DNA of 64,000 nt from Rhizobium sp. LC145. GTDB taxonomy: Bacteria; Pseudomonadota; Alphaproteobacteria; Rhizobiales; Rhizobiaceae. The notes under the pieces were generated by a model. That model saw only the letters and a program-made list of their open reading frames with translations, did not search any database and was not told the origin of the DNA. The position numbers were made by a program, and so were the translations under genes. The first letter of the stretch is position 1. Each line of letters starts with the position of its first letter. The stretch lies in contig NZ_LBHV01000001.1 in the NCBI RefSeq assembly GCF_001005825.1, forward strand, positions 434,001 through 498,000. The letters run 5' to 3'. Positions 1-9,054 of the stretch are shown one piece after another.

Positions 1-347
1 AGAAAAATGGTGCGGAAGGTGTTTTCGAAACGGATCTTCTGATCCATCAGGGCCGCCAGCATGAAACCGATGACCAGGCTGAAGATCAGCGAGAGAATGC
101 CGTAGATCGCCAGGTTCTGGATCGAGATGATCCAACGGGACGAGGCCCAAAGGCGCTCATACTGCTCGATGCCGACGAAGGACAGGCGCGGCAGGAGCCG
201 CGAATTGGTGAAGGAGTAGAACACCGTCCAGATCGTGCCGCCGAGGAAGATCACGGTGGCGACCAGGATCATCGGAATGGAGGCGATCTTCGAATTGAGA
301 TTGCGGAACAGATGGTTCGGCCGTCCGGCCGCTGCCTGTTTGACCAT
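1..347 (-). CDS. Sugar ABC transporter permease (MalF-like), 3' part outside window
   Basis: The N-terminal ~115 residues of a binding-protein-dependent transport permease are visible. After a short polar start (MVKQAAAGRPNHLF) come a first membrane segment at about residues 22-45 and a second at about 78-100, the usual opening of MalF/UgpA-type inner-membrane permeases that pass carbohydrate from the periplasmic binding protein to the cytoplasm. The ATG at 347 is preceded by GGAGG on the minus strand. The gene lies 141 bp downstream of the sugar-binding protein on the same strand, so the two form one operon; the second permease and ATPase would lie to the left of the window. The substrate cannot be told from this fragment. 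Confidence 0.85.
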   Translation of the reverse strand, partial: MVKQAAAGRPNHLFRNLNSKIASIPMILVATVIFLGGTIWTVFYSFTNSRLLPRLSFVGIEQYERLWASSRWIISIQNLAIYGILSLIFSLVIGFMLAALMDQKIRFENTFRTIF

Positions 348-488
348 GCCTGGCCATCCTCCGTTTGAGCAAAATAAACCGGTATGGGAGCCGGCCACTG
401 CCGGATTCCTCAAGGTTCAAAACCGTGCCGATATTCCGCCGGCTGCGGGACAGCCGCCATGAAGACGACCGCCCCGCGCCGGGAGAAA

Positions 489-1724
489 TCAATCGGCCGA
501 GGCGATGATATCCACGAAGCGCTTCTGCGCGTCTTCCGGGGTTATGGAGGTGCTGGCGAAGAACTCCGACATCAGGTCCTCCTTCTGCTTCTGCGTATCC
601 TGCGACAGAAGCTGATCCGTGCTGATCAGCACGGAGCCCTTGGCGAGGATATCGATGCCCTTCTTCATGCAATCGTTCGCGGCGGCGACATCGACGTCAC
701 CACGGACAGGCAGCGAGCCCTTCTTGAGATTGAAGGCGACCTGCACCTTGGGATCGACGATGGTCTCGGCCAGGATATCCTGCGCCTTTGACTTCTCTTC
801 GTCCTCGATCAGCGGGAAATAGAAGGCGTCGCCGCCGGTCGCGAGATATTCGTTGAGGCCGAGGCCCGGCAGGCAGGAATAATCCGTCCCAGCCGTCTTT
901 CCGGCGATCTGGAATTCGCCCTGCGCCCAGTCCCCCATGATCTGGCCGCCGGCCTTGCCGGTGATGACCATATTGGTCGCCTGGTTCCAATCCTGGACAT
1001 TGCTGCCCTTGGCCATATCGCGGGCCTGGCTCGCGGCCTGGAAAATCTTCGCCATTTCCGGGCCGGCGGCAACTTCCGCATCCTTCTCCTGGTAGACCTT
1101 CTCGTAGATCTCCTTGCCGCCGATCGAGATGATCAGCGTATCGAAGAGGCCGTTCGCTTGCCAGGGCTGGCCGCCGAGCGCGAGCGGCTGGATGCCGGCC
1201 TCCTTGAGCTTGGGTGCGGCGGCGACGAACTCGTTCCAATCCTTCGGAACCGGCACGCCCGCCGTCTTGAAGGCGTCATTGGAAAGCCACAGCCATTGCC
1301 AGGAGTGGATATTGACCGGAGCGCAATAGATCTTGCCGTCGATGGTGCAGGAATCGAGCAGGCTCGCGGGACGGATGACTTCCTTCCACTTGCCCTTTTC
1401 CGCGACCTCCGTGAGATCGCGCATCAGGCCTTCCTGCACCAGTTCCTCGGCCTGGCGGCCGTGGTTGAACTGGGTGGCGCCCATCGGATCACCGCCGGTG
1501 ATGCGGCTGATCATGATCGGCCGCGCCGTGCTGCCGGAGCCGGCGATCGCGCCGTCGATCCATTTATTGCCTGTCGCGTCGAATGCCTTGGCAAGCTCGC
1601 CGACCGCCGCCGCCTCGCCGCCCGATGTCCACCAATGGGTCACTTCCAGATCAGTCGCATTCGCAAGCCCGAAAGGCAGCGCGACGGTCGCGGCCAATGT
1701 GGCCGCCATGGCACGGATGTTCAT
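489..1724 (-). CDS. Sugar ABC transporter periplasmic substrate-binding protein
   Basis: A 411-residue extracellular solute-binding protein of family 1 (COG1653), which captures a sugar in the periplasm for the adjacent permease. A signal peptide covers about residues 1-23, followed by the family opening THWWTSGGEAAA. The middle carries the WQWLWL and GGQPWQANGLFD stretches typical of glucose/oligosaccharide binders, and length is normal. The start at 1724 has GGGAGG about 7 bases upstream. The overall look is closest to glucose/mannose-type (GtsA-like) or alpha-glucoside binders, but the ligand is not settled. A divergent LacI regulator and a matching operator next to the start suggest sugar-controlled expression. 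Confidence 0.85.
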   Translation of the reverse strand: MNIRAMAATLAATVALPFGLANATDLEVTHWWTSGGEAAAVGELAKAFDATGNKWIDGAIAGSGSTARPIMISRITGGDPMGATQFNHGRQAEELVQEGLMRDLTEVAEKGKWKEVIRPASLLDSCTIDGKIYCAPVNIHSWQWLWLSNDAFKTAGVPVPKDWNEFVAAAPKLKEAGIQPLALGGQPWQANGLFDTLIISIGGKEIYEKVYQEKDAEVAAGPEMAKIFQAASQARDMAKGSNVQDWNQATNMVITGKAGGQIMGDWAQGEFQIAGKTAGTDYSCLPGLGLNEYLATGGDAFYFPLIEDEEKSKAQDILAETIVDPKVQVAFNLKKGSLPVRGDVDVAAANDCMKKGIDILAKGSVLISTDQLLSQDTQKQKEDLMSEFFASTSITPEDAQKRFVDIIASAD

Positions 1725-2139
1725 GAGTGTCCTCCCTCACTGAAACGTTGCCGTAAAAAGCTATGTCAATCGCTCGCGGCAGGCAACCGTCTTTTCCGGA
1801 AAAATCTTTTGAAGGAGACAAATACAATCTGAAGATGTGCAATCCTTCTCCCGACACATACATCGTGCCCATGCAATATCGGGGGAAACAGCCTTCAATT
1901 TAACGAATTTACGCTTTGCAGGCGGATCAACGACCTCGCAGGCGCACAAAAACATCTCGCGGCTGCGTTGTACAACTTCCGGGATCGGCATTTCTGAAAC
2001 GCTGCGAATTACCCCTCGACATTTTTCCTGTAACGTTTCAGTTTATTGCGTAAATCGAAGGATTTGGGAGGGAGCCCGGACGTTTCCAGGCAGCCAAAAG
2101 CGCACTATAGTGAAGGCCTGAATCGGGCGGCGACAGCAT
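1725..2139. promoter_or_regulatory. Divergent promoter region with three LacI-type operator-like sites
   Basis: This 415-bp gap separates the sugar-binding protein (minus) from its LacI regulator (plus). It holds three copies of a GAAACG-type half-palindrome: TGAAACGTTGCC at 1741-1752, TGAAACGCTGCG at 1995-2006 and TGTAACGTTTCA at 2029-2040. The third is a near-perfect 12-bp palindrome around AACGTT, the usual form of a LacI/GalR operator. The first lies just upstream of the transporter start and the other two about 100-145 bp upstream of the regulator. The layout would allow joint repression of both promoters, perhaps with looping. No other gene is seen here. Confidence 0.55.
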
Positions 2140-3192
2140 ATGGATGACAGTGGAAGACGACGGACGGAGGGAGCGCAGGCCGCGCTTCGCGAACGCCCGA
2201 CCTTGAAGACAATCGCCTTCATGACGGGGCTCGGCATCACCACCGTCTCGCGGGCGCTGAAGGATGCGCCGGATATCGGCGCCGAAACGAAGGAGCGGGT
2301 GCGGCTCGTCGCCAACCAGCTCGGCTATCAGCCCAACCGCGCCGGCGTGAGGCTCAGAACCGGCAAGACAAACGTCATCGCCCTGGTGCTGAGCTTCGAA
2401 GAGGAGCTGATGGGCTTCACCAGCCAGATGGTGCGCGGCATTTCCGAGGTGCTGGTGGGCACCCAGTATCACCTGGTGGTCACGCCGCATTCCTTCCAGA
2501 AGGACCCGATGGTGCCGGTGCGCTATATCCTCGATACGGGATCGGCGGACGGCGTCATCATCTCGCGCATCGAACCTGACGATGCGCGGGTGCGGCTGAT
2601 GACGGAGCGGAACCTGCCCTTCGTCACCCATGGCCGGACCGACATGGGCATCGTCCACCCCTATCACGACCACGACAACGAGGCTTTCGCCTATCAGGCC
2701 GTCGAACGGCTCGTGAAAAAGGGAAGAAGGCGGATCGCCTTCCTGCCACCGCCCAACCGCCTCTCCTTCTATTTTCACAGCCGGGCGGGATTCGAGCGCG
2801 GGATAGCGGATTTCGGCGCGACCGAGGTGCCGATGGGGCGCGTCAATATCGAGATGCCGCTCGAGGAAATACGCGCCCATGGCGAGGCGATGATGCGCTC
2901 CGCCGATCCGCCGGAAGGCATCATTTCCATCAGTGGTTCTTCCACGATCGCGCTCGTGGCCGGTATCGAGGCCGCAGGGAAAAGGCTCGGCGTCGATGTC
3001 GACATGGTATCGAAGCAATCGGCGGAATTCCTGAACTGGATCCGGCCGGAAATCTACACGGTCAACGAGGACGTCCGCCAGGGCGGGCGCGAGCTCGCCA
3101 AGGCGCTTTTGGCGCGCATCGACGGCGTGGAACCGCAGCTTCTGCAAAGCATCAGCCCGCCTTCCTGGTCCTCGATGGCGCCAGGGGATTGA
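2140..3192 (+). CDS. LacI-family transcriptional regulator
   Basis: A 350-residue LacI/GalR repressor. The helix-turn-helix is at about residues 23-45 ([20 protein letters not shown]), followed by the hinge region ([20 protein letters not shown]) and a periplasmic-binding-protein-like effector domain to the C-terminus. It lies divergent to the sugar ABC operon, is the obvious local regulator of it, and probably represses itself through the two sites upstream of its start. AglR-type regulators of alpha-glucoside transporters have a similar arrangement, but the sugar cannot be assigned. The N-terminal ~20 residues before the HTH are polar and the ATG at 2140 has no strong Shine-Dalgarno, so the start is moderately certain. 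Confidence 0.9.
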   Translation: MDDSGRRRTEGAQAALRERPTLKTIAFMTGLGITTVSRALKDAPDIGAETKERVRLVANQLGYQPNRAGVRLRTGKTNVIALVLSFEEELMGFTSQMVRGISEVLVGTQYHLVVTPHSFQKDPMVPVRYILDTGSADGVIISRIEPDDARVRLMTERNLPFVTHGRTDMGIVHPYHDHDNEAFAYQAVERLVKKGRRRIAFLPPPNRLSFYFHSRAGFERGIADFGATEVPMGRVNIEMPLEEIRAHGEAMMRSADPPEGIISISGSSTIALVAGIEAAGKRLGVDVDMVSKQSAEFLNWIRPEIYTVNEDVRQGGRELAKALLARIDGVEPQLLQSISPPSWSSMAPGD

Positions 3193-3235
3193 GCGTTTTT
3201 CACAAACCGCTTGCAGGGAACAAGGCAGATACAAA

Positions 3236-3264
3236 AATGGCCCCTTTCGGGGCCATTCTTTTTG
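3236..3264. terminator. Bidirectional intrinsic terminator between lacI-type gene and rpsD
   Basis: A 9-bp perfect stem (AATGGCCCC, loop TTTC, GGGGCCATT) at 3236-3257 is followed by CTTTTTG on the plus strand and by a short T run on the minus strand. It lies between the convergent ends of the LacI gene and rpsD and can stop transcription from both. Confidence 0.8.
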
Positions 3265-3282
3265 CTGTTCGCTAAATCGCTA

Positions 3283-3900
3283 TTAGCGCGAATAGAATTC
3301 GACAACCAGGTGCGGCTCCATGATGACCGCGTACGGTACGTCGGAGAGCGAGGGAACGCGAACAAAGGTCGCGACCATCTTGTTGTGATCGACTTCGATA
3401 TAGTCCGGAACGTCACGCTCGGCGAGCTGGACGGCTTCCAGAACCGAAACGAGCTGCTTGGACTTCTGACGGACTTCGATGACGTCGCCCGGCTTGCAGC
3501 GGTAGGAACCGATGTTAACGCGAACACCGTTCACGGTCACGTGGCCGTGGTTGATGAACTGACGCGATGCGAAAACGGTCGGCACGAACTTGGCGCGATA
3601 GACGATCGCGTCGAGGCGCGATTCCAGGAGGCCGATCAGGTTCTCCGAGGTGTCGCCCTTGCGGCGGTTGGCTTCGTCGTAGGTGGCGCGGAACTGCTTC
3701 TCGCGGATATCGCCGTAATAGCCCTTCAGCTTCTGCTTGGCGCGGAGCTGCACGCCGAAGTCGGAGAGCTTGCCCTTGCGGCGCTGGCCGTGCTGGCCGG
3801 GGCCGTATTCGCGGCGGTTGACCGGGGACTTCGGACGGCCCCAGATGTTTTCGCCCATACGGCGGTCAATTTTATACTTGGACGATTCGCGCTTGCTCAT
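3283..3900 (-). CDS. rpsD: 30S ribosomal protein S4
   Basis: This 205-residue protein is ribosomal protein S4, the primary 16S rRNA binder that nucleates small-subunit assembly. The N-terminal half ([20 protein letters not shown] and the [15 protein letters not shown] stretch) and the S4 RNA-binding domain at about residues 94-155 ([20 protein letters not shown], then [10 protein letters not shown]) are typical of alphaproteobacteria. It stands alone rather than in the alpha operon, which is normal for Rhizobiales. Length is exactly as expected. Confidence 0.98.
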   Translation of the reverse strand: MSKRESSKYKIDRRMGENIWGRPKSPVNRREYGPGQHGQRRKGKLSDFGVQLRAKQKLKGYYGDIREKQFRATYDEANRRKGDTSENLIGLLESRLDAIVYRAKFVPTVFASRQFINHGHVTVNGVRVNIGSYRCKPGDVIEVRQKSKQLVSVLEAVQLAERDVPDYIEVDHNKMVATFVRVPSLSDVPYAVIMEPHLVVEFYSR

Positions 3901-4235
3901 CGCATTTCCTTCTCAAACGGTTACACCGGCTTGTTGCCAAACCGGATCAAGGAAACACGCCCTCCTCTGAACCTCGATTTGAGAGGCTCTGACAGGTTTC
4001 TCACGAAAGCGATCGGAGACAACCACGGGACATGTCAAATGAAACACCGGGCGTTTCCACCCGGCGTTGGCGGGGTCTTTAGGCCGGCCGCATAAAAATG
4101 TCAACCGGGCTCTTGAAGCGGATGCCTGGAACAACGATCTAGCCGAGGTGGGATCCGGGCCCCTCTGGCGTATTCCGGACATGCGTGATGTCGGATTCCC
4201 CTTTAGAGCCAACCTCGTCCGGATAAGGTTGACTG
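3901..4235. other. Gene-free 335-bp leader region between rpsD and terC-like gene
   Basis: No protein or RNA gene is recognised. It must hold the rpsD promoter (minus) and the promoter and leader of the TerC gene (plus). Two hairpins precede the TerC start: ACAT-GCGTG-ATGT within 4178-4192, and an imperfect AACCT/AGGTT stem at about 4210-4231. TerC-family genes elsewhere often follow a manganese-sensing yybP-ykoY RNA, but I cannot find that conserved core here, so no riboswitch is called. Confidence 0.4.
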
Positions 4236-5213
4236 ATGGACTTCCTATTTTTGGATTTTCTCGGCACGCCCGCATGGATGTGGGCGCTCTTCCTCTCGCT
4301 CGTCCTCGGACTTCTCATTCTCGATCTTGGCGTCCTTCATAAGGAATCGAAGGAAATCGGCGTCAAGGAAAGCATGTGGATGTCTGCTTTCTATATCGCG
4401 ATGGGCCTCGCCTTCGGCGGCTGGATCTGGTTCCAGTCCGGCCAGCAGCCCGCGATCGAATATCTCACCGGCTTCGTCGTTGAGAAAAGCCTGGCGATGG
4501 ACAACATCTTCATCATCGCCATGATCTTCTCCTATTTCGCCATTCCCAGGCAGTACCAGCACCGCGTGCTGCTCTACGGCATCCTCGGCGTGATCGTGCT
4601 TCGCGGCATCATGATCGCGGGCGGTGCTGCGATCGTGGAAAACTTCCACTGGGTACTCTACCTGTTCGCGGCCTTCCTGCTCTTCACCGGCATCAAGATG
4701 CTGATCTCTTCCGACCATAGTGAGGAGGATATCGGCAACAACGCGGTGCTGAAATTCCTGCGCAGGCGATTGCCGGTAACGCAGGGCTTGCGTGGAGAGA
4801 GTTTCTTCGTGCGTGAAAAGGATGGGACCGGCCGACTCAAGACCTTCGTGACGCCGCTCTTCCTGGCGCTCATCATGGTGGAGCTGGCGGACCTCGTCTT
4901 CGCGGTCGATTCGATCCCCGCGATCTTCGCGATCACGACGGACCCGTTCCTGGTCTATACCTCGAACATCTTCGCGATACTCGGCCTGCGCGCGCTCTAT
5001 TTCGCTCTCGCAGCCCTGATGCACCGCTTCGCCTATCTGAAATATTCGCTGGCGGCGGTGCTGATCTTCGTCGGCTCGAAAATCTTCGTGGCCGACATGC
5101 TGGGTATCGCAAAAATCCCGCCGTCTATCTCCCTCGGCGTTACGATCTCCATCCTGGCGGCCGGCATTCTCGGCTCGCTCTGGGCGACGCGCAAGGAGAA
5201 CGAAGCGACCTGA
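4236..5213 (+). CDS. TerC/Alx-family integral membrane protein (likely metal efflux)
   Basis: A 325-residue TerC-family protein with about nine hydrophobic segments. Signature stretches are VVEKSLAMDNIFIIAMIFSY near residues 82-101 and LADLVFAVDSIPAIFAIT near 220-237, carrying the paired acidic residues of the family; these transporters are linked to Mn2+ export (Alx/MeeF) and to metallation of secreted proteins. Length and the cytoplasmic loop between the halves match the Alx branch. A second, shorter TerC-like protein is encoded at 45737. The DUF87 ATPase downstream is convergent and not in its operon. Confidence 0.9.
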   Translation: MDFLFLDFLGTPAWMWALFLSLVLGLLILDLGVLHKESKEIGVKESMWMSAFYIAMGLAFGGWIWFQSGQQPAIEYLTGFVVEKSLAMDNIFIIAMIFSYFAIPRQYQHRVLLYGILGVIVLRGIMIAGGAAIVENFHWVLYLFAAFLLFTGIKMLISSDHSEEDIGNNAVLKFLRRRLPVTQGLRGESFFVREKDGTGRLKTFVTPLFLALIMVELADLVFAVDSIPAIFAITTDPFLVYTSNIFAILGLRALYFALAALMHRFAYLKYSLAAVLIFVGSKIFVADMLGIAKIPPSISLGVTISILAAGILGSLWATRKENEAT

Positions 5214-5252
5214 CATGAAATCGGCTCTCCCGTCCGCTACCAGGCGGGAGAG

Positions 5253-6770
5253 CTATTCCGCTGCCGCCCTCGCCTCGCCCTCGTCCGGCGCATCGGCATT
5301 GCCGGGCGCGGTCTCGGCTTGCAGATCCGGGAAAGCGACGATGCGCTTGCCGGAAAAATCCGCGTGCACCACGATCAGCCCCTGCTCCTCGAAATAACCG
5401 AGAAGACGACGCGCGCGACGCGCGGAGTGGGTGCCATAGGCGCGGGCGATGCGGGCATCTGACGGGCATTCCTCGCCGCCGATCGCGGCCTTCGCCATCA
5501 TCAGGAACACGCCCTGGAGATCGTCCGAAACGCCGGAGGAAAGCGAAAGCGCGGTCGCCCAAGCCTCGCTGGCCGCCGTTTCCGCATCCACGCCCGAACG
5601 GGCGACCGCCACGCGGCGGCGGAACTCGGAGAGCGACAGCGGCGGACCGGGCAGACGGCGCATGCGGGCGCGCACGAGGAAATCCTGATAGAGAACGGAA
5701 TCCGTGCGGTAGGCCGATTGCGGATCGTCGAGGATTTCCGAGAGCACGACCGACAGGCGCTCCTCCCGCTCTTCCGGCGAAAGCTCCGGCTGCGGAGCGC
5801 GTGCCTCCTGCGCGGTCGAGGACGCTGCGGCCGGAGTGGAGCGCGAGAGCTCCGCCAGGATATCCGTGGTCGGGCGCGGCTGCGGAGGGGCGCGGCGGAC
5901 GATCGGCCGGGTAAACTCCTCCGGATCAGGCGTGAAGATCAGATCCTCGACATCCTGCGGCGCATCCGGCAGCGGCATCAGCTTGGGGCTCGACGAGCGC
6001 GCCGAGGTTTCCACCGCGCCGATGACGATCGGCAGCGGGCGGCGCGAGAGCGCCGGGCCGAGCGCGACAAAATTGCCGCGCTTCAGGTCGCGGAACATTT
6101 CCGCCTGGCGGCGGTCCATGCCGAGAAGATCGGCGGCGCGCGCCATGTCGATATCCAGAAAGGTGCGCCCCATCAGGAAGTTCGAGGCTTCCGCCGCAAC
6201 GTTCTTGGCAAGCTTCGCCAGCCGCTGCGTGGCGATCACGCCCGCCAGTCCGCGCTTGCGGCCACGGCACATCAGGTTGGTCATCGCGCCGAGCGACATC
6301 TTTCTGGCGTCTTCGGAAACATCGCCGCCAACGGAGGGCGCGAACATCTGCGCCTCGTCCACCACTACCAGAACCGGATACCAGTAGTCACGATCGGCAT
6401 CGAACATACCGTTCAGGAAGGCTGCGGCGGCGCGCATCTGCTCTTCGAGGTCGAGACCTTCGAGGGTGAGGACGCAGGAGACGCGATTCTTGCGGATGCG
6501 GTTGGCGATGCCTGCAAGTTCCGCCTCGGTGCGCTCGCCATCGACAACGACATGACCGTACTTATCGGACAGCGTGACGAAATCGCCTTCCGGATCGATC
6601 ACCACCTGCTGCACCCATGGAGCCGATTGCTCCAGAAGACGGCGAAGCAGGTGCGACTTGCCGGAACCGGAATTTCCCTGCACGAGCAGACGCGTGGCCA
6701 GAAGCTCCTCGATATCGAGCTTGGCCGGAGCACCCCCGGTCACAGTTCCCATATCGATGCCGACCTGCAA
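5253..6770 (-). CDS. HerA/DUF87-type ATP-binding protein
   Basis: A 505-residue P-loop ATPase of the HerA/FtsK-related DUF87 class. Walker A is GNSGSGKS at residues 32-39, and Walker B is VLVVVDEAQ with the acidic pair at 138-139. Arg-rich sensor elements (MCRGRKRGLAGVIATQRLAK) follow at about 165-185. After residue 260 comes a low-complexity Pro/Ala/Arg linker and then a C-terminal region with a winged-helix look (ARIARAYGTHSARRARRLLG). HerA relatives pump or remodel DNA, but this version occurs without NurA; its role is unknown. It is monocistronic, ending convergent with the TerC gene. Confidence 0.8.
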   Translation of the reverse strand: MQVGIDMGTVTGGAPAKLDIEELLATRLLVQGNSGSGKSHLLRRLLEQSAPWVQQVVIDPEGDFVTLSDKYGHVVVDGERTEAELAGIANRIRKNRVSCVLTLEGLDLEEQMRAAAAFLNGMFDADRDYWYPVLVVVDEAQMFAPSVGGDVSEDARKMSLGAMTNLMCRGRKRGLAGVIATQRLAKLAKNVAAEASNFLMGRTFLDIDMARAADLLGMDRRQAEMFRDLKRGNFVALGPALSRRPLPIVIGAVETSARSSSPKLMPLPDAPQDVEDLIFTPDPEEFTRPIVRRAPPQPRPTTDILAELSRSTPAAASSTAQEARAPQPELSPEEREERLSVVLSEILDDPQSAYRTDSVLYQDFLVRARMRRLPGPPLSLSEFRRRVAVARSGVDAETAASEAWATALSLSSGVSDDLQGVFLMMAKAAIGGEECPSDARIARAYGTHSARRARRLLGYFEEQGLIVVHADFSGKRIVAFPDLQAETAPGNADAPDEGEARAAAE

Positions 6771-6890
6771 AGCACTTCCCTCGTAAGCTGTCTCTTAGCG
6801 GTGACGCCAACGCGCGCCGCGACTCCGTCCCTCTAGCAGAGATCGGGATTCGTTTCGCCGGGCAAGAGCGAAAATGCACAGGCTTTGCGG

Positions 6891-7298
6891 CTACTCGAAA
6901 TTGAGCTGCCAGGAAACGCCGAAGCGATCGTTGAGCCAGCAGAATTTCCGGCTGAAGCCGTAATTGCCGATCGGCATCAGAAACGCCCCGCCCTCTCCCA
7001 GGCGCAGGGCCAGCCGCTCCAGCTCCGCTTCCGTTGCGCATTCTACGAAGAAGGAAAAGGAGGGCGTGAACTCGAAGGCATGCTTGACCGGGCTATCGAT
7101 GCAATCCACCTGCTGGCCGGCAAGCTCGAAGGTGGCGCGATACACGCTGCCTTCCGCGCCCATCTCGCCCGGCCCGTAGCGCTTGATATCGACGATCCGG
7201 CTTTCCGGCAGCACTGACGTATAGAAGGTGATCGCCTCCTCGCAGGCATTGCCTTGGAACATCAGGAACGGCCGCACGGATTTGACTGCTTTCGACAT
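6891..7298 (-). CDS. VOC-family protein (PhnB/3-demethylubiquinone-methyltransferase-like fold)
   Basis: A 135-residue vicinal-oxygen-chelate protein of the PhnB-like group, with the opening SVRPFLMFQGNACEEAITFY and the family ending GFSRKFCWLNDRFGVSWQLN. An in-frame start exists at 7388, but the ATG at 7298 is preceded by AGGGAGG and begins at the domain, so it is preferred. Members bind small molecules in a beta-alpha-beta-beta-beta cleft; substrates are mostly unknown. It lies directly upstream of nothing co-directional at the left end and 11 bp after the LysE gene on the same strand, so it may share that transcript. Confidence 0.85.
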   Translation of the reverse strand: MSKAVKSVRPFLMFQGNACEEAITFYTSVLPESRIVDIKRYGPGEMGAEGSVYRATFELAGQQVDCIDSPVKHAFEFTPSFSFFVECATEAELERLALRLGEGGAFLMPIGNYGFSRKFCWLNDRFGVSWQLNFE

Positions 7299-7309
7299 GA
7301 CATCCTCCC

Positions 7310-7942
7310 TTACGTGGCGGCCCTTCGATAGAAAGCCAGCGATCCCGCGAGCATCAGGAGCGCACCGCCGCAGAACCGGTCGAGCCACAGCGCGCCCTTG
7401 TTCTTCAAGAGATGCACGGCTTTCGATCCGAGCATCGCATAGGCGAACATGACCGTGAAATCGATGATCGCGAAAACGACGGCGAGCATCGCATATTGCG
7501 GCAATTGCGGCTCGCCGGCCATGATGAACTGCGGCAGGAAGGCGGAGAAGAAGAGATAGCCCTTGGGATTGGTGACGGCGACCAGGAAGCTCTTGAGGAA
7601 GATCGACCTCGGCGAAGCCGAAAGCTTCGGCATTCCCTCGCCCTCAATATCGAGCGAGCCCTTGGAGCGGAGCAGCATCAGGCCGAGAAAGGCGAGATAG
7701 CCGGCACCGACCCATTTGACGACCGAAAACCAGAATTCGGATGCCGCCAGCAGGGCACCGAGGCCGACCGCAACGGCACCGATCAGCACGAAATCGGAAG
7801 CCATGGCGCCGGCCATGCCCGGAAGCGCGCGACGAACGCCGTAACGAGAGCCGTTGGTGAGTGCCAGAAGCACGGTCGGACCCGGCGTGGCGATGCCGAT
7901 GAAGGATACGATGACGAATGCCAGCAGCGTCAGTTCGGTCAT
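7310..7942 (-). CDS. LysE/RhtB-family amino-acid exporter
   Basis: A 210-residue inner-membrane exporter with about six hydrophobic segments. The family signature near the N-terminus (IATPGPTVLLALTNGSRYG) and the GLGALLAASEFWFSVVKWVGAGYL segment identify the LysE/RhtB group, which exports amino acids or homoserine derivatives. It is the last but one gene of a tight minus-strand run: LysE, GFA protein, LysE, VOC. It shares obvious sequence with the second LysE at 8351-8986 and is likely an old duplicate. Substrate unknown. Confidence 0.9.
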   Translation of the reverse strand: MTELTLLAFVIVSFIGIATPGPTVLLALTNGSRYGVRRALPGMAGAMASDFVLIGAVAVGLGALLAASEFWFSVVKWVGAGYLAFLGLMLLRSKGSLDIEGEGMPKLSASPRSIFLKSFLVAVTNPKGYLFFSAFLPQFIMAGEPQLPQYAMLAVVFAIIDFTVMFAYAMLGSKAVHLLKNKGALWLDRFCGGALLMLAGSLAFYRRAAT

Positions 7943-7954
7943 CGCTTACCCTCC

Positions 7955-8326
7955 CTACCAGAGATGCCGGCCGTCGATGACCGTGTGCGGCCATTCCTCG
8001 GCATCGAAATCGTCAAGCAGCCGGGCATTCACACCGATCCGGCGCGTCTTGCCGTCCCAGGTGCCATCCATCTGGAAATCCGGGCTGTCGCTATAGGTGC
8101 CGCAACCGCATGTGCCGCAGAAATGATGCGCCACCAGTTTCGAATTCCAGCGATAGACGCGATCGCTTGCCGGATCGGCCGTCACCCTCACCTGCTTCGG
8201 CTCGTAATAGGCATAGAGCGTGCCGCGCCTGGAGCAGAAGGTGCAGGTGCAGCGGGTGAGCGCCTGCGGCAGTTCGCCGGCGATCTCGAAAACGGTGTCG
8301 CCGCAATGGCATCGGCCTGTCAGCAT
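7955..8326 (-). CDS. GFA-family (glutathione-dependent formaldehyde-activating-like) protein
   Basis: A 123-residue GFA-domain protein. The zinc ligands are visible as CHCG at residues 6-9, CTCTFC near 26-31 and CGTCGC near 70-75, matching the Cys sets of the fold. The founding member accelerates adduct formation between glutathione and formaldehyde, although most paralogs have no proven activity. It lies 12 bp upstream of the first LysE gene on the same strand and 24 bp downstream of the second. Length is normal. Confidence 0.85.
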   Translation of the reverse strand: MLTGRCHCGDTVFEIAGELPQALTRCTCTFCSRRGTLYAYYEPKQVRVTADPASDRVYRWNSKLVAHHFCGTCGCGTYSDSPDFQMDGTWDGKTRRIGVNARLLDDFDAEEWPHTVIDGRHLW

Positions 8327-8350
8327 CGGTTCCTCCTCCCGAACAGAGCT

Positions 8351-8986
8351 TTACGCGGCGGCCCTCTTGAAGCCGAGCGACAGAAGGCCCGCGCCGATCA
8401 TCAGCGAACCGCCGGTGCGGTTGACGATCCTCTGGACCTTCGGCTTGCGGATCGTGTTGCGCGCCATGGCGGCGAGCAGGCCGTAAAGCGCAGCGTTCAG
8501 GGTCGCCAGCACCAGGAAGGTCACTTCGAACACCGCCATCTGGAAGAAGAGCGGCTTCGAAAGATCAAGGAACTGCGGCAGGAAGGCGACGAAGAAGACG
8601 ATGCTCTTGGGGTTGAGCGCGGTGACCGCATAGGTGTGCAGGAAGATGCGGACGGGCCGTGCAGACGGCGCATCTTCCTCGATCACTTCCTGACGCTCCG
8701 AGACCGGGGCACGCCAGAGCTTGAGACCGAGATAGACGAGATAGGCCGCACCCACCCATTTCAGCACGGTGAAGAGCGTTGCCGATGTCGCCAGCAGCGC
8801 GCCGAGGCCGAGCATGGAGGCCGTCATCGCCGTGAAATCGCCGAGCGCCACGCCGGCAACGGTCGCAGAGGCCACCTTTCGGCCATGACTCAGCGCATAG
8901 GAAATGACGAGCAGGATCGTCGGGCCGGGAATGGCGAGCAGAACCGCGGAAGCGGCGACGAAGGCGAGCCAGTGTTCAAGCGACAT
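8351..8986 (-). CDS. LysE/RhtB-family amino-acid exporter, second copy
   Basis: A 211-residue LysE-type transporter with the motif LAIPGPTILLVISYALSHGR near the N-terminus and the GLGALLATSATLFTVLKWVG segment that parallels the neighbour at 7310-7942. About six membrane segments are seen. A basic loop around residues 110-125 (ERQEVIEEDAPSARPVRIFL) is longer than in the other copy. First gene of the minus-strand run; GGAGGAG lies upstream of its ATG. Substrate unknown. Confidence 0.9.
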   Translation of the reverse strand: MSLEHWLAFVAASAVLLAIPGPTILLVISYALSHGRKVASATVAGVALGDFTAMTASMLGLGALLATSATLFTVLKWVGAAYLVYLGLKLWRAPVSERQEVIEEDAPSARPVRIFLHTYAVTALNPKSIVFFVAFLPQFLDLSKPLFFQMAVFEVTFLVLATLNAALYGLLAAMARNTIRKPKVQRIVNRTGGSLMIGAGLLSLGFKRAAA

Positions 8987-9013
8987 GCGGAAACTCCTCC
9001 AGCAAACGGAGCG

Positions 9014-9045
9014 AGCAAGCCACCGAATTGCCGGCTTGGCAAGGG
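9014..9045 (+). repeat. 32-bp direct repeat, copy 1, downstream of the HigA-like gene
   Basis: The 32 bases match copy 2 at 9378-9409 with a single mismatch (C/T at the tenth base). Within each copy CAAGCC and GGCTTG form a small inverted repeat, and TTGCC/GGCAA a second. The two copies bracket the HigA-like gene. Confidence 0.9.
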
Positions 9046-9054
9046 CTTAGAAAA

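Noticed and set aside
4100..4235. Manganese (yybP-ykoY) riboswitch before the TerC/Alx gene
   Set aside because: Expected from family knowledge, but the conserved core sequence could not be found.
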